Below are positions 52,788 through 62,425 of a DNA stretch of 64,000 nt, in pieces. The stretch comes from Aquabacterium humicola (GTDB lineage: Bacteria > Pseudomonadota > Gammaproteobacteria > Burkholderiales > Burkholderiaceae_C). How positions within the stretch are numbered: position 1 is the stretch's first letter; each line of letters starts with the position of its first letter. The position numbers and the translations under genes are program-made. The stretch covers positions 1-64,000 of the forward strand of contig NZ_JARGNB010000007.1 in the NCBI RefSeq assembly GCF_030167915.1, in the 5' to 3' direction. Under the pieces are notes generated by a model that worked only from the letters and a program-made list of their open reading frames with translations, was not told the DNA's origin and made no database searches.

Positions 52788-53483
52788 ATGCGCATCCTGC
52801 TGGCCGAGGACGAACACACGCTGGGCGAATGGCTGGCCAAGGCGCTGGGCCAGGCCGGCTTCCGGGTCGACTGGCTGGACGACGGGCGCCTAGTCGAACG
52901 CGCGCTGGTCGAGCACGACTACGACGCGCTGGTGCTCGACCTCGGCCTGCCCGGCCGCGGCGGGCACCACATCCTGCGCGGCTTGCGCGCGGCCGACCGG
53001 CGGCTGCCGGTGCTGGTGCTGACCGCGCGCGATTCGCTGGCCGAGCGGGTGGACACGCTCAACGAAGGCGCCGACGACTTCCTGGCCAAGCCCTTTGCGC
53101 TGGCCGAGCTGGAGGCGCGGCTGGTCGCGCTGATCCGCCGCGCGCGCGGCAGCGAACATCCGCGCCTGGCCTGCGGGCCGCTGCAGTTCGATGCGGTGTC
53201 GCGCACGTTCGCGCTGGCCGACGAGGTGCTGGCGCTGTCGCCGCGCGAGCATGCGCTGCTGCGCGCGCTGATCGCCAAGTCGGGTGAACCGCTGGGCCGC
53301 CAGCAGCTGCTGGACCGCGTATTCGCCGACGACGAGGACGTGCAGCCGAATGCGCTCGACGTGCTGCTGCACCGGCTGCGCAAGCGCCTGGACGGCAGCG
53401 GCGTGCGCATCCACACCTACCGCGGCCTGGGCTACGTGCTGGAGCCCGATCCGGCCGCGCCGCAGGCTTCGCGCGATGGCTGA
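52788..53483 (+). CDS. TctD-like OmpR-family response regulator
   Basis: This gene encodes 231 residues. The receiver starts MRILLAEDEHTLGEWLAKAL and has its phospho-acceptor Asp in DALVLDLGLPGRGG. Lys is in FLAKPFALAELEARL. The winged-helix Trans_reg_C domain ends with THE RYRGLGYVLE-type motif (TYRGLGYVLEPD). It overlaps the kinase start by 8 bases. With that kinase and a Bug protein it makes a Tct-like carboxylate-sensing set. Confidence 0.9.
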   Translation: MRILLAEDEHTLGEWLAKALGQAGFRVDWLDDGRLVERALVEHDYDALVLDLGLPGRGGHHILRGLRAADRRLPVLVLTARDSLAERVDTLNEGADDFLAKPFALAELEARLVALIRRARGSEHPRLACGPLQFDAVSRTFALADEVLALSPREHALLRALIAKSGEPLGRQQLLDRVFADDEDVQPNALDVLLHRLRKRLDGSGVRIHTYRGLGYVLEPDPAAPQASRDG

Positions 53484-54867
53484 GCGGCCGCTGCGACGCG
53501 CCAGCCTGCGCACGCGGCTGCTGCTGCTGCTGCTGCCGGCCCTGGCGCTGCTGGCCGGCGCCAGCCTGTGGCTGACGCGCGCCGATGCCGTGGCCGCGTC
53601 GAATGCGGCTTATGACCGTTCGCTGCTCGGCGCGATCAAGGCGCTGGAGCTCAACGTGTCGACCGCATCGGGCGGCCTCGCGGTCGAGCTGCCCTACCGC
53701 CTGTTCGAGTTCTTCCAGCTCACCGCCAGCGGCAGCGTGCACTTCCGCGTGGCCACCGCCGACGGCCTGGTCGAGATCGGCAGCCCCGATCTGCCGCCGC
53801 CGCCCGCGCCGCTGCGCGCCGGCGAACCGCAGTTCTACGACGCCAGCTACTTCGGCGAGCCGCTGCGGCTGGGCGCGCTGCTCAGGCCGCTGGAGCCGCC
53901 GCTCGCCACAGCCGCAGAAGGGGCCCGCGAGATCGTGATCCAGGTCGGCGAGAGCACCGTCTCGCGCGAGCGCTTCACGTCGGCCTTCGTCCGGCGCGCG
54001 CTGCAGCGCGACCTGGTGCTGCTGGCGCTGCTGGTCGCGGCCGTGGTCGGCGTGTCGACCCTCGTGCTGCGCCCGCTGCAGCGCCTGGCGGCCGAGACCC
54101 GCGCCCGCGCCGCCGACGACCTGCGGCCGCTGCCGGCGGCCGGGCTGCCGGGCGACGTGCTGCCGCTGGTCGACGCGGTGAATCAGCAGCTCGCGCGCAG
54201 CGAGCAGCTGCTGGACCAGCGCCGGCGCTTCGTCGACGACGCATCGCACCAGCTGCGCACGCCGCTGACGACCTTGCGCGCGCAGCTGGACTACGCGCTG
54301 CGCGAGGGCGATCCGGATCGCTCGCGGCAGGCGCTGCAGGCGCTGTCCGCGGCGCTGGACCAGGCGATCCGCGCGACCAACCAGTTGCTGGTGCTGGCGC
54401 GCAGCGATGCCGCGGTGGCCCGCCACGATCCGTTCGACCTCGGCGAACTGGCGCGCGAGGTGGCGCTGCAGCTGCTGCCGCTGGCGCGCGAGCGCGGCCT
54501 GGATTTCGGCCTTGACGTGCCCGAGGCCCCGCTGCCGGTGCACGGCGACCGCGCGCTGCTGCAGGAGGCCCTGGCCAACCTGGCGCACAACGCGATCGCG
54601 CACGGCCGCGACGGCGGCACGGTGACGGTGCAGGCCGCGGCCGACGGGCTGGGCGCGAGCCTGGCGGTGATCGACGATGGTCCCGGCCTGGCGCCCGAGA
54701 TCAGCGGCCAGGTCGGCGAGCGTTTCGCGAAAGGCCGCGGCAGCCGCGGCTCCGGCCTCGGCCTGGCGATCGCGAAGACAGTGGTCGAGCGCCACCGCGG
54801 CCGGCTGCGGCTGCAGGCGCGCGACGACGGGCCGGGCCTGCGCGCCTCGCTGTGGTGGCCGCGATGA
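53476..54867 (+). CDS. TctE-like sensor histidine kinase
   Basis: This gene encodes 463 residues. There are two transmembrane segments (about 10-35 and 165-190) flanking a periplasmic sensor domain of the 2CSK-N type. The H-box is FVDDASHQLRTPLTTLRAQL, followed by the N box (ALANLAHNAIAHG) and G boxes (IDDGPGLAPE; GSGLGLAIAKTVV). It overlaps the regulator and the Bug-like gene. It should sense a carboxylate or related ligand. Confidence 0.9.
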   Translation: MAERPLRRASLRTRLLLLLLPALALLAGASLWLTRADAVAASNAAYDRSLLGAIKALELNVSTASGGLAVELPYRLFEFFQLTASGSVHFRVATADGLVEIGSPDLPPPPAPLRAGEPQFYDASYFGEPLRLGALLRPLEPPLATAAEGAREIVIQVGESTVSRERFTSAFVRRALQRDLVLLALLVAAVVGVSTLVLRPLQRLAAETRARAADDLRPLPAAGLPGDVLPLVDAVNQQLARSEQLLDQRRRFVDDASHQLRTPLTTLRAQLDYALREGDPDRSRQALQALSAALDQAIRATNQLLVLARSDAAVARHDPFDLGELAREVALQLLPLARERGLDFGLDVPEAPLPVHGDRALLQEALANLAHNAIAHGRDGGTVTVQAAADGLGASLAVIDDGPGLAPEISGQVGERFAKGRGSRGSGLGLAIAKTVVERHRGRLRLQARDDGPGLRASLWWPR

Positions 54868-55940
54868 GGCTGCGCCGCCGCGCGCTGCTGCTGGCCGCGC
54901 TGCCGATGGCGTCGCGGGCGTCCACCTTGCCGCCGGGTGCCGAGTGCATCGCCCCCGCCAAGCCCGGCGGCGGCTTCGACCTGTCGTGCCGGCTCGCGCA
55001 GGCCGCGCTGCAGCTGGCCGACGGTTCGCGGCCGCCGCTGCTGCCGAACAGCGGCCCGGCGCAGCCGAACGTGCCGAGCAGCGGCGCGACGCGGCCGCTC
55101 CTGCCGAGCAGCGGCCCGGCGCAGCCGCTGATGCGCGTGCGCTACCTGCCCGGCGGCATCGGCGCGCTGGCCTACCGCCAGGCGCTGGCGCAGCGCGCCG
55201 CCGACGCCGCATCGCTGGTGGCGTTCTCCAGCGGCACGCTGCTGAACATCGTGCAGGGCCGCTTCGGTCCGGCGCCGGCGCAGGAGGTGCGGTGGCTGGC
55301 CGGCGTCGGCTTCGACCACGGTGTGATCGCGGTGCACCGCGACGCGCCATGGCGCAGCTTGAATGCCCTGCTCGAGGCCCTGCGCGCGCAGCCGAATGCG
55401 ATCGTATTCGGCGCCGGCGGCACCATCGGCAGCCAGGACTGGATGAAGGCCGCGCTGCTTGCGCGCGCGGCCGGCATCGGCCACCGGGTGATGCGCTTCG
55501 TTGCCTTCGAAGGCGGCGGCGAGGCGGTGGGCGCGCTCGCCGGGCGCCATGTGCAGGTGCTGGCCGGCGACGCGGCCGAGCTCGCGCATCAGCAGGACGG
55601 CGGTGCGCCGGTGCGCGTGCTCGCGGTGCTGGCCGAGACCCGCCTGCCCGGCCGCTGGGCGTCGGTGCCGACCGCGCGCGAGCAGGGCTTCGACATCCGC
55701 TGGCCGATCCTGCGCGGCTTCTACCTCGGGCCGCAGGTCGGCGACGCCGCATGGCGCGCCTGGACCGCGGCCTTCGAGGCCGCCTTCGCGGCGCCGGGCT
55801 TCGAGGCGCTGCGCCAGCGCGCCGGCCTGCAGGCGCCGGCGCTGGTCGGCGCGGCGCTGCAATCGGTGGTCGAGCGACAGCTGGCCGACTACCGTGCGCT
55901 GGCTGACGGCTTCGGCTTGCCCAAGCGCGCGGCGCGCTGA
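54864..55940 (+). CDS. Bug/TctC-like binding protein with Pro-rich insertion
   Basis: This gene encodes 358 residues. The ATG overlaps the kinase stop (ATGA). The signal region is MRLRRRALLLAALPMASRAS. The Bug-type start CIAPAKPGGGFDLSCRLAQA is conserved. Residues about 55-85 are a repeated stretch (LLPNSGPAQPN, VPSSGATRP, LLPSSGPAQP) in place of the usual short loop; the DNA at 55038-55130 is a tandem repeat. The core resumes at MRVRYLPGGIGALAYRQALA. It is co-transcribed with a TctDE-like pair, so it may be part of the sensing. Confidence 0.85.
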   Translation: MRLRRRALLLAALPMASRASTLPPGAECIAPAKPGGGFDLSCRLAQAALQLADGSRPPLLPNSGPAQPNVPSSGATRPLLPSSGPAQPLMRVRYLPGGIGALAYRQALAQRAADAASLVAFSSGTLLNIVQGRFGPAPAQEVRWLAGVGFDHGVIAVHRDAPWRSLNALLEALRAQPNAIVFGAGGTIGSQDWMKAALLARAAGIGHRVMRFVAFEGGGEAVGALAGRHVQVLAGDAAELAHQQDGGAPVRVLAVLAETRLPGRWASVPTAREQGFDIRWPILRGFYLGPQVGDAAWRAWTAAFEAAFAAPGFEALRQRAGLQAPALVGAALQSVVERQLADYRALADGFGLPKRAAR

Positions 55941-56101
55941 GGCGCGGGCCGGGAACGGATGCGCGACTCGCGCAGGCACGCGCCGTCGCGGCGAAATGTC
56001 GCCACGCCGTGGCGACGAGGTCGGATCGGGGGGCGATTGACGAGGCGCCGCCCCGGTCGCATCGCGGCGTAGCATCGCCCGGATGGTGCGCCCCCAGCTC
56101 G

Positions 56102-56154
56102 CTTCGTTCGCTCCCCCCGAGGGGGCCTCAGCGCCCTTCGGGCGGCCGGGCGGG
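56102..56154. repeat. 53-bp palindromic repeat, copy 1
   Basis: The unit starts cttcgttcgctccccccgag and ends gccgggcggg. It contains two hairpins: CCCCC-GA-GGGGG and CGCCC-TTC-GGGCG. An identical copy lies at 56177-56229. It resembles interspersed REP-like elements of Burkholderiales. Confidence 0.85.
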
Positions 56155-56176
56155 AGAGATGCCGGCCCCCTGCTCA

Positions 56177-56229
56177 CTTCGTTCGCTCCCCCCGAGGGGG
56201 CCTCAGCGCCCTTCGGGCGGCCGGGCGGG
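56177..56229. repeat. 53-bp palindromic repeat, copy 2
   Basis: This is an identical second copy of the unit at 56102-56154. It ends 5 bases before the ATG of the AraC gene, so it lies in its leader, where a Shine-Dalgarno should be. The hairpins would sit directly in front of the start codon. Confidence 0.85.
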
Positions 56230-56234
56230 CGCTG

Positions 56235-57113
56235 ATGCCCGAACGCCTGTTCGTTCGCCTCGACGGCGACCCGCTGTACGCGCCGGAGACCGACGTGCCC
56301 GCCGGCACGATGACGGCCTACGACGTCGCGGAGCCGCTGCGCGCGCATGTCGCGCACATCGCCGTCTATCGCGAGCGCCTGGCGGAGGGCAAGGCGGTCG
56401 AGGAGCGCGTGCTGCCCGACGGCGCGGTGCACCTGATCTTCAACCTCGGCGATGCGCCGCAGGTCCAAGGGCAGCCGGCCTTCGCGGCCGAGGTCGTGGG
56501 GCCGAGCACGGTGCCGGTGCTGCTGCGCCTGCAGGGGCAGCTGGCGGGCCTGTCGATGGCGCTGCGGCCGGGTGCGGCGGCGGCGCTGCTGGGTGTGCCG
56601 GCGAACGAGCTTGCGCACACGGCGCTGCCGTTGTCCGAGCTGTGGCGCGGCGAGGCCGACGGCCTGCTCGAGCGGCTGGCCGCGGCGCCCGACGATGCGG
56701 CGCGCATCGCGCTGCTGCAGCACGCGCTGATGAAGCGGCTGCAAGCATGCGATGAACACGATGCGACGCCGCGCCGGCAGGCCGCGCAGGCGGCGCGGCT
56801 GCTCGCCGCATCGGACCCCGCCGATGGCAGCGTCGGCGACATCGCGCGCATGCTGGGCATCGGCGAGCGCCGGCTGCAGCAGCTGTTCCAGCAGCACATC
56901 GGGTTGACGCCGCGGGCCTGGAAGCGGCTCGCGCGGCTGCACGCCTGCCTGCGCGCGCTGCGCGAGCCGGCGGCAGCGCCGCGCTGGGCCGACGTCGCGG
57001 TCGACCACGGCTTCTACGACCAGTCGCACCTCGTCAACGAGTTCCGGGCGATCTGCGGGCTGTCGCCGGGCCTGTTCTTCGAGCGCGTGGTTGCGGGTTC
57101 TTCCAAGACCTGA
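56235..57113 (+). CDS. AraC-family regulator with DUF6597-like N-terminus
   Basis: This gene encodes 292 residues. The amino part (LRAHVAHIAVYRERLAEGKA, VEERVLPDGAVHLIFNLGDA) is the DUF6597-like sensory part of many AraC regulators. The carboxy HTH is VGDIARMLGIGERRLQQLFQ, QHIGLTPRAWKRLARLHACL. The start codon has no ribosome site because the 53-bp repeat abuts it, so the true start may be downstream. Targets unknown; the SDR gene follows by 52 bases. Confidence 0.85.
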   Translation: MPERLFVRLDGDPLYAPETDVPAGTMTAYDVAEPLRAHVAHIAVYRERLAEGKAVEERVLPDGAVHLIFNLGDAPQVQGQPAFAAEVVGPSTVPVLLRLQGQLAGLSMALRPGAAAALLGVPANELAHTALPLSELWRGEADGLLERLAAAPDDAARIALLQHALMKRLQACDEHDATPRRQAAQAARLLAASDPADGSVGDIARMLGIGERRLQQLFQQHIGLTPRAWKRLARLHACLRALREPAAAPRWADVAVDHGFYDQSHLVNEFRAICGLSPGLFFERVVAGSSKT

Positions 57114-57165
57114 CGAGGTCCGGCGGCTATCGTGCGGCCATTGCCTCACGACCCGGGAGACCCCG

Positions 57166-58053
57166 ATGGCCCACCAGCCGCTGAAAGACTGCATCGCGAT
57201 CGTCACCGGCGCCAGCCGCGGCGCGGGGCGCGGCATCGCGCACGAACTGGGCGCCGCTGGCGCGACGGTCTACGTCACCGGACGCAGCACGCGCGACTCG
57301 CAGCCGACGGACCGCTATCGCGACCTGCTGGGCCTGTCGAAGCTCGACCGCCTGCCCGGCAGCATCGAGGACACCGCCGACGAGGTCAGCGCCGCCGGCG
57401 GCCGCGGCATCGCGGTGCAAGTCGACCACACGCAGGAAGACGAAGTGCGTGCGCTCTTCGAGCGCGTGCAGCGTGACCACGGCCGGCTCGACCTGCTGGT
57501 CAACAACGCCTGGGGCGGCCACGAGTGCTTCACCGGCGTATTCCAGGCGCCGTTCTGGGAACACCCGCTCGACCAGTGGGAGGCAATGTTCGACCGCGGC
57601 GTGCGCAACCACTTGCTCGCCGCGCGCTTCGCGGCGCCGATCATGGTGCGGCAGCGCCGCGGGCTGATCGCCGGCACCACGTTCTGGGACCGCGACCGCT
57701 ACCTGCAGGGCAATCTGTTCTACGACCTCGCGAAAGCGTCGATGAACCGGCTGGCCTTCGGCATCGCCGAGGAGCTGAAGCCGCACGGCGTGGCCTCGGT
57801 CGCGGTATCGCCGGGCTGGATGCGCACCGAGTTCGTGCTCGCCGGCCACCAGGCCGACGAGTCGAGCTGGCGCGAGCGTCCGGCACTGGCGCGCACCGAG
57901 TCGCCGCGTTACCTCGGCCGCGCGATCGCCGCGCTGGCGGCCGACCCGGCGCTGATGCACAAGAGCGGCTGCGTCCTTCGGGTGGCAGACCTGGCCCGTG
58001 AATACGGCTTCACCGACATCGACGGGCGGCAGGTGGCGGCGTTCGAGCTCTGA
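57166..58053 (+). CDS. Short-chain dehydrogenase/reductase (SDR)
   Basis: This gene encodes 295 residues. The NAD(P) motif is VTGASRGAGRGIAHEL, the structural motif is LVNNAWGGHECF and the catalytic YxxxK is in FYDLAKASMNRLAFGIAEEL. The longer spacing after the first loop (SQPTDRYRDLLGLSKLDRLP) is typical of a subset. Substrate not predictable. It may be regulated by the AraC gene upstream. Confidence 0.88.
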   Translation: MAHQPLKDCIAIVTGASRGAGRGIAHELGAAGATVYVTGRSTRDSQPTDRYRDLLGLSKLDRLPGSIEDTADEVSAAGGRGIAVQVDHTQEDEVRALFERVQRDHGRLDLLVNNAWGGHECFTGVFQAPFWEHPLDQWEAMFDRGVRNHLLAARFAAPIMVRQRRGLIAGTTFWDRDRYLQGNLFYDLAKASMNRLAFGIAEELKPHGVASVAVSPGWMRTEFVLAGHQADESSWRERPALARTESPRYLGRAIAALAADPALMHKSGCVLRVADLAREYGFTDIDGRQVAAFEL

Positions 58054-58074
58054 ACGGCTGCGCGCCGTGCCGGT

Positions 58075-58860
58075 TCAAGGCAGGCGCCAGTGGTGCACGA
58101 CGAAGGCAGCCGACCGGACCGGCTCGCCGGCGGCATTGCGGGCCGCCTGGAAGCAGGCGTTACGGAAGTGCGCCAGTGCCGCCTGGTCGATGCCGCGTGA
58201 GCCGCTGGATTGCACGATGTCAGCCGCCGAGACGGTGTGATCCGGTTCGACCAGCAACACGAGCCGGACCGTGCCCTGCTCGCGCAGGCGCTGCGCGTCG
58301 GTGGGATACGGCGGTGAGTCGCAGGTGCAGGCACCTCCGGGATGCGCCGGCGGGCAGGCCCGCAAGGCGAGCGGCAGGCCGGCGTAGCGCGGCGGGGCGG
58401 GCTTCTCTGCCGGCTGTTCCTCGCTGCGAAATCCCGCCTGGCAGCCTTGGGGGAATGCGTGCGAAGGAATGCCGCAGGCGACGCCGCTGGCGGTGGCCCG
58501 CCGCTCTTCCGCGCGCACGACGGCCGTGCCCTTGAAGTAGACACGGAAGTTGTCGTCGTAGCGCGTGGTCGTGACGACCGGAAGCAGCACGAGAAAGGCG
58601 GCGCTCGAGGTCTGCTGGACCGGCTTGCGGGGGCCGGGACCGCGGTCGGTCAGCTTGTAGGTCCAGACCTCGACCCCGTCGAGCGTTTCGCGCCGCGCCG
58701 GCTCGCCGAACTGAGCGAGCACCTGCGCCTGATCCCGCTGTTCGAGGCCGACCTCGCGGTAGTCGGCCGAGCCGACCACGAGCCCGATGCACGACGCCAG
58801 TGGCCATGCCAGCGCGACCAGGAGCAGGCGCCGCGCCGTGCGCGCCAGCACACCGCGCAT
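58075..58860 (-). CDS. Lipoprotein with TonB-C-like domain
   Basis: This gene encodes 261 residues with a lipoprotein signal (MRGVLARTARRLLLVALAWP ending LASC). The first half has a SmpA/BamE-like look (QAQVLAQFGEPARRETLDGV followed by WTYKLTDRG). The last 80 residues, GTVRLVLLVEPDHTVSAADI and DQAALAHFRNACFQAA, resemble a TonB carboxy-terminal domain. Overlaps the GNAT stop by one base. Role unknown. Confidence 0.7.
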   Translation of the reverse strand: MRGVLARTARRLLLVALAWPLASCIGLVVGSADYREVGLEQRDQAQVLAQFGEPARRETLDGVEVWTYKLTDRGPGPRKPVQQTSSAAFLVLLPVVTTTRYDDNFRVYFKGTAVVRAEERRATASGVACGIPSHAFPQGCQAGFRSEEQPAEKPAPPRYAGLPLALRACPPAHPGGACTCDSPPYPTDAQRLREQGTVRLVLLVEPDHTVSAADIVQSSGSRGIDQAALAHFRNACFQAARNAAGEPVRSAAFVVHHWRLP

Positions 58861-59387
58861 CAGGTGGCCTTCGGCAACTCGAGCCACATGTGCACCTTGC
58901 CCTTGAACCCGTCCGGCGTCGCGATGGCCATCGGCTCGGTGCCGAAGGCGCGGAAGCCGCAGGCTTCGTAGAGCGAGATCGCGGGGGCATTGCCCTCGGT
59001 GACCGTCAGCGTGACCACCCGCACGCCCTCGCGCGACGCGGCGGCGGCCAGGGCCGCTTCGAGCAGCGCGCGCCCGGCGCCGAGTCCCCGTGCCGCTTCG
59101 TGCACGAACATGCCGATCAGGTGGGCCTTGTGGCGCGTCTTCGGCTTGGCCGCGAACTCGACGGTGACGGTGCCGACCAGCTCGTCGCCGGCGAAGGCGC
59201 CGAGCGCGAAGCTCAGGCCCTTCGGGTCGTCGATGCGCCGGACCCACCAGGATTCGGGCTCCGCGGCGCGCTCTTCCGGCGTCGAGGTGAAGGCATCGGC
59301 GGCCGCCGCGTAGGCGTGCAGCATCAGCGTGCGGTAACGCGGCACATCGGCCGCACTCAACCTGGCGACGCGTACTTCGGACGTCAT
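58860..59387 (-). CDS. GNAT-family N-acetyltransferase
   Basis: This gene encodes 175 residues. Acetyl-CoA-binding motif A is LIGMFVHEAARGLGAGRALL, and motif B is GNAPAISLYEACGFRAFGTE. The substrate is unknown. It overlaps the stop of the cupin gene by 4 bases (ATGA) and precedes the lipoprotein, forming a three-gene operon. Confidence 0.88.
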   Translation of the reverse strand: MTSEVRVARLSAADVPRYRTLMLHAYAAAADAFTSTPEERAAEPESWWVRRIDDPKGLSFALGAFAGDELVGTVTVEFAAKPKTRHKAHLIGMFVHEAARGLGAGRALLEAALAAAASREGVRVVTLTVTEGNAPAISLYEACGFRAFGTEPMAIATPDGFKGKVHMWLELPKAT

Positions 59388-60004
59388 CGTTCTCCCTTCT
59401 GTGATTTCGCCGCTCGCGCGGCTTCGCGCAGGCGCGCGGCGATCGCCAGCCCCGACGGCGTGCGTTCGGTGCCGACCATCACCACGAGGATGCTGCAGGG
59501 CGCCGTGCCGCGGTTGCGCCAGGCGTGGCGCGTGCCGTTCTGCACATAGCTGTCGCCCGCCCGCAGCTCCTTCGTGGTGCCGTCGTCGAGCTCGAGCCAG
59601 ATGCTGCCGGACACCACGTAGCCGAAGTCGATCGAGTCGGTGGTGTGCATGCCGGGGTCGGCCACTTCCCAGTGCGCGGCGAGGCCGGGAAAGACGGCTT
59701 CGAGCTGCGTCCGCACGGCGCGGCGCTCCTCCGGCGTCAGGGGTGTCTCGCGCACCGGGGGGATCGTGAAGATGCCGAAGCGCAGGCCGCCGAGAGGCGG
59801 GTAGTAGTTGCCGGGCGGCGGCGGCGCGCCGCCGTCCGGCAATACCGGCGGCTGCTCGGCGCTCCACAGCGGCACGTACTCGAACGGGATGCCGTGCACC
59901 GTGCGCGTCTCGATCACCGAGTCGCTGGTGAACACAGCCTTCGAGCCGGCATCGTGGCCGGTGACGACACGTCGCACGCCCATGGGGTCTCCCTTCTTCG
60001 CCAT
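59384..60004 (-). CDS. Cupin-domain protein
   Basis: This gene encodes 206 residues. A cupin core with GMHTTDSIDFGYVVSGSIWL and DGTTKELRAGDSYVQNGTRH followed by AWRNRGTAPCSILVVMVG is evident. The amino part has a Pro-rich loop. Metal-binding His residues are present (MHTTDS and TRHAW). Function unknown; small-molecule or quercetinase-like dioxygenase are possible. The ATG at 60004 and the one at 59983 (MGVRR) are both possible starts. Confidence 0.8.
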   Translation of the reverse strand: MAKKGDPMGVRRVVTGHDAGSKAVFTSDSVIETRTVHGIPFEYVPLWSAEQPPVLPDGGAPPPPGNYYPPLGGLRFGIFTIPPVRETPLTPEERRAVRTQLEAVFPGLAAHWEVADPGMHTTDSIDFGYVVSGSIWLELDDGTTKELRAGDSYVQNGTRHAWRNRGTAPCSILVVMVGTERTPSGLAIAARLREAARAAKSQKGER

Positions 60005-60029
60005 TCGCCGGCCGGCGAGTGCCCGCCCG

Positions 60030-61304
60030 CTACGGCGCGATCAGCAGCTTGCCGGTGCGCACCCGCTGCGGATGGTCGCCCACCGGCACGCTGGCCACTT
60101 CGCGGCCTTCGTCGAACGAGATCACCGAGACGCGGTCCTGCTCGCTGACCGAGACGTAGCAGTGCCTGCCGTCCTCGCTCTCGGTGGCCCAGTAGGGCTT
60201 CGCGCCGAGGGACTGGTCGGAGAGCTTGATGATCGTCGGCTTCAGCGTCGCCCGGTCGACGATCGCCGCATAACCCGACATCGTGGCGGCCACACAGAGC
60301 TTGGTGCCTGCGGAATTGATCGCCAGGCCGTGATGAGCGGAGTTCAGCTGGTACGACCAGTACGAGAGCTTCGCGATGTCGTCCGGCACCGGCAGCTCGG
60401 CGACACGGGTGATCTTGTCGGCCTGCAGGTCGTATTCGAAGAAGCCGTGGAAGAACGAGACCTGCATGTAGACATGGCGCTCGTCCGGCGCCACGGCCAT
60501 CGGCCGCACGGCCTTGTCGACCCACGGGCGGCCGAAGGCCTTCAGCTTCTCGCCGATGTCGATGCGCTTCTGCACTGCCCAGGTCTTCGCATCGACCACC
60601 TGGAACCAGCGGTCGCCCTTGATGCCGTCGAGCCAGCCGGCGGTCGTCGGCACGTAGACCTTGCCGATGCTCGCGTGGTACACGCGCTGGCCATCCTTCG
60701 AGAAGTTGCTTTCGTGCGGCTGGTCGCCCGACTCGAAGCCGCCGACGATCTTGCCGGTGGCCGTGTCGATCGCGTGCACCTTGCGCGCGGTGGACGCGGA
60801 GACGAGGAAGGTCTTGCCGTCCGGCGACAGCGCCGCGTGGTCCGCGCGCACGCCTTCGATCGGCGTGCGCCAGGCGATCTGGCCGGTCTGCACGTCGAGC
60901 GCGATGACGTCGGCGAAGCTCGGCCGAGACGCGTAGAGGAAGCGCCCGTCCTTCGACGGGAACAGGTCGTCGACCAGCTGGTCGTGGCCTTCACCGATCA
61001 CGGTGCGGATGAGCCAGAACATGAAACGGCGCTTGATGCCGGCGTCCTCGATCTCCTTCAGGCGCTCGGCGCGGTCGGGCACGAGGTTGAAGCGCTTGAG
61101 CACCTTGAAGCTGTGCGGATCGAAGACCTCCGCGGTGCCGTCCCAGTTGCTGCCGACGACGACGACGTCGCGCAGCACGGGCGCTGTTCCGGCCGGGGCG
61201 GTGGCCGCGGCTGGGGCGGCCGGCTGCGCAGGCGCCTGCGCAGCGACGGGCAGCACCGCCAGCACCGCAGCGGCAACGGACAGCGAGCAACAGGTCTTGC
61301 GCAT
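60030..61304 (-). CDS. Secreted YncE-like beta-propeller protein
   Basis: This gene encodes 424 residues with a signal peptide ([20 protein letters not shown]). Repeated blades occur, for example [40 protein letters not shown] and [20 protein letters not shown], which is the YVTN/YncE beta-propeller pattern. Function not known; similar proteins accompany quinoprotein dehydrogenases. Confidence 0.85.
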   Translation of the reverse strand: MRKTCCSLSVAAAVLAVLPVAAQAPAQPAAPAAATAPAGTAPVLRDVVVVGSNWDGTAEVFDPHSFKVLKRFNLVPDRAERLKEIEDAGIKRRFMFWLIRTVIGEGHDQLVDDLFPSKDGRFLYASRPSFADVIALDVQTGQIAWRTPIEGVRADHAALSPDGKTFLVSASTARKVHAIDTATGKIVGGFESGDQPHESNFSKDGQRVYHASIGKVYVPTTAGWLDGIKGDRWFQVVDAKTWAVQKRIDIGEKLKAFGRPWVDKAVRPMAVAPDERHVYMQVSFFHGFFEYDLQADKITRVAELPVPDDIAKLSYWSYQLNSAHHGLAINSAGTKLCVAATMSGYAAIVDRATLKPTIIKLSDQSLGAKPYWATESEDGRHCYVSVSEQDRVSVISFDEGREVASVPVGDHPQRVRTGKLLIAP

Positions 61305-61420
61305 CGGCGGCTGGCAGGAAGTTCGGACGCGCGCGACTCTAAGCCGCGCCGGCGCTCGTTGCCATTGGGGTTCGCCGGCAGCGCGTGCGGGCCGGGAACA
61401 CCGCTTGCCGCTATTTGGGC

Positions 61421-62419
61421 ATGCGTCCCCTGCCTGTCTTCGCGTGGTTGATCTTGGGCCTGCTGGGTACGGTGGGTACGGGCCCAGCGTGGGCGAAGCC
61501 GCCCGCCGCCGCCCCGTCCGACGGACTGATCCTGGCCATCGAACGCGGCGACCGCCTGCCTGCCCTCGGCCCCGGCAACCGGGGCGCGGCGGTCGTGCGG
61601 GCGCAGGTGCTGCTGGACCGGCAGTGGTTCTCGCCGGGCGAGATCGACGGGCTCTACGCGGCGAACATGCGCCACGCCGTCGCGGCGTTCCAGGCGTCGC
61701 GCGGGCTGCGGCCGACCGGCCGCGTCGACAGCGCGACGTGGGACGCGCTGCAGGATGGCCGGCCGGCGCCGCTGGTGCGCTACACGATCACCGACGACGA
61801 CCTGCGCGGCCCGTTCCAGAAGGTGCCGCAGGACCTGATGGCCCGCGCAGAGCTGCCGCAGCTCGGCTACGAGACACCGCTCGAAGGCCTGGCCGAAAAG
61901 TTCCATGCCGCGCCGCGGCTGCTGCAGGACCTGAACCGGGGCCGTCCGCTCGCCGCGGGCATCGCGTGGGTCGTGCCCGCCGTGCTCGAGACCAAGCCGC
62001 AGCACACCGCCGCGTCCGTGCGGGTGCTGAAATCGGCTCGCCAGTTGCTGGTGCTGGACGCGCAGGGCCGGCCGCTCGCGGCCTTCCCGGTCAGCCTGGG
62101 CGGCCGGAACGATCCGCTGCCCCTCGGGCGCCTGCAGATCAAGAACGAGGTCGACGATCCTAGCTTCACCTACGACCCGTCGCTGATGTGGGACGCCAAG
62201 CCGAACCACCGCAAGGTGGAGATCCGCCCCGGTCCGAACAACCCGGTCGGCAGCACCTGGCTCGGCCTGAGCAAGCCGCACTGGGGCATCCACGGCACGC
62301 CGGAACCGTCGCGTGTCGGCCGCATGGAAACGCACGGCTGCGTGCATCTGACGAACTGGGACGCGAAGCGGCTGGCGGCCCTGGGCAAGGCCGGCACCGT
62401 GGTGGACGTGCTGGCGTGA
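61421..62419 (+). CDS. L,D-transpeptidase with PG-binding domain
   Basis: This gene encodes 332 residues with a signal peptide ([20 protein letters not shown]). Residues about 55-110 are a peptidoglycan-binding type 1 domain ([37 protein letters not shown]). From about 200 there is a YkuD-type L,D-transpeptidase domain whose catalytic motif is [19 protein letters not shown] with the active Cys. It cross-links peptidoglycan by 3-3 bonds or attaches proteins. Confidence 0.92.
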   Translation: MRPLPVFAWLILGLLGTVGTGPAWAKPPAAAPSDGLILAIERGDRLPALGPGNRGAAVVRAQVLLDRQWFSPGEIDGLYAANMRHAVAAFQASRGLRPTGRVDSATWDALQDGRPAPLVRYTITDDDLRGPFQKVPQDLMARAELPQLGYETPLEGLAEKFHAAPRLLQDLNRGRPLAAGIAWVVPAVLETKPQHTAASVRVLKSARQLLVLDAQGRPLAAFPVSLGGRNDPLPLGRLQIKNEVDDPSFTYDPSLMWDAKPNHRKVEIRPGPNNPVGSTWLGLSKPHWGIHGTPEPSRVGRMETHGCVHLTNWDAKRLAALGKAGTVVDVLA

Positions 62420-62425
62420 CCGCCG

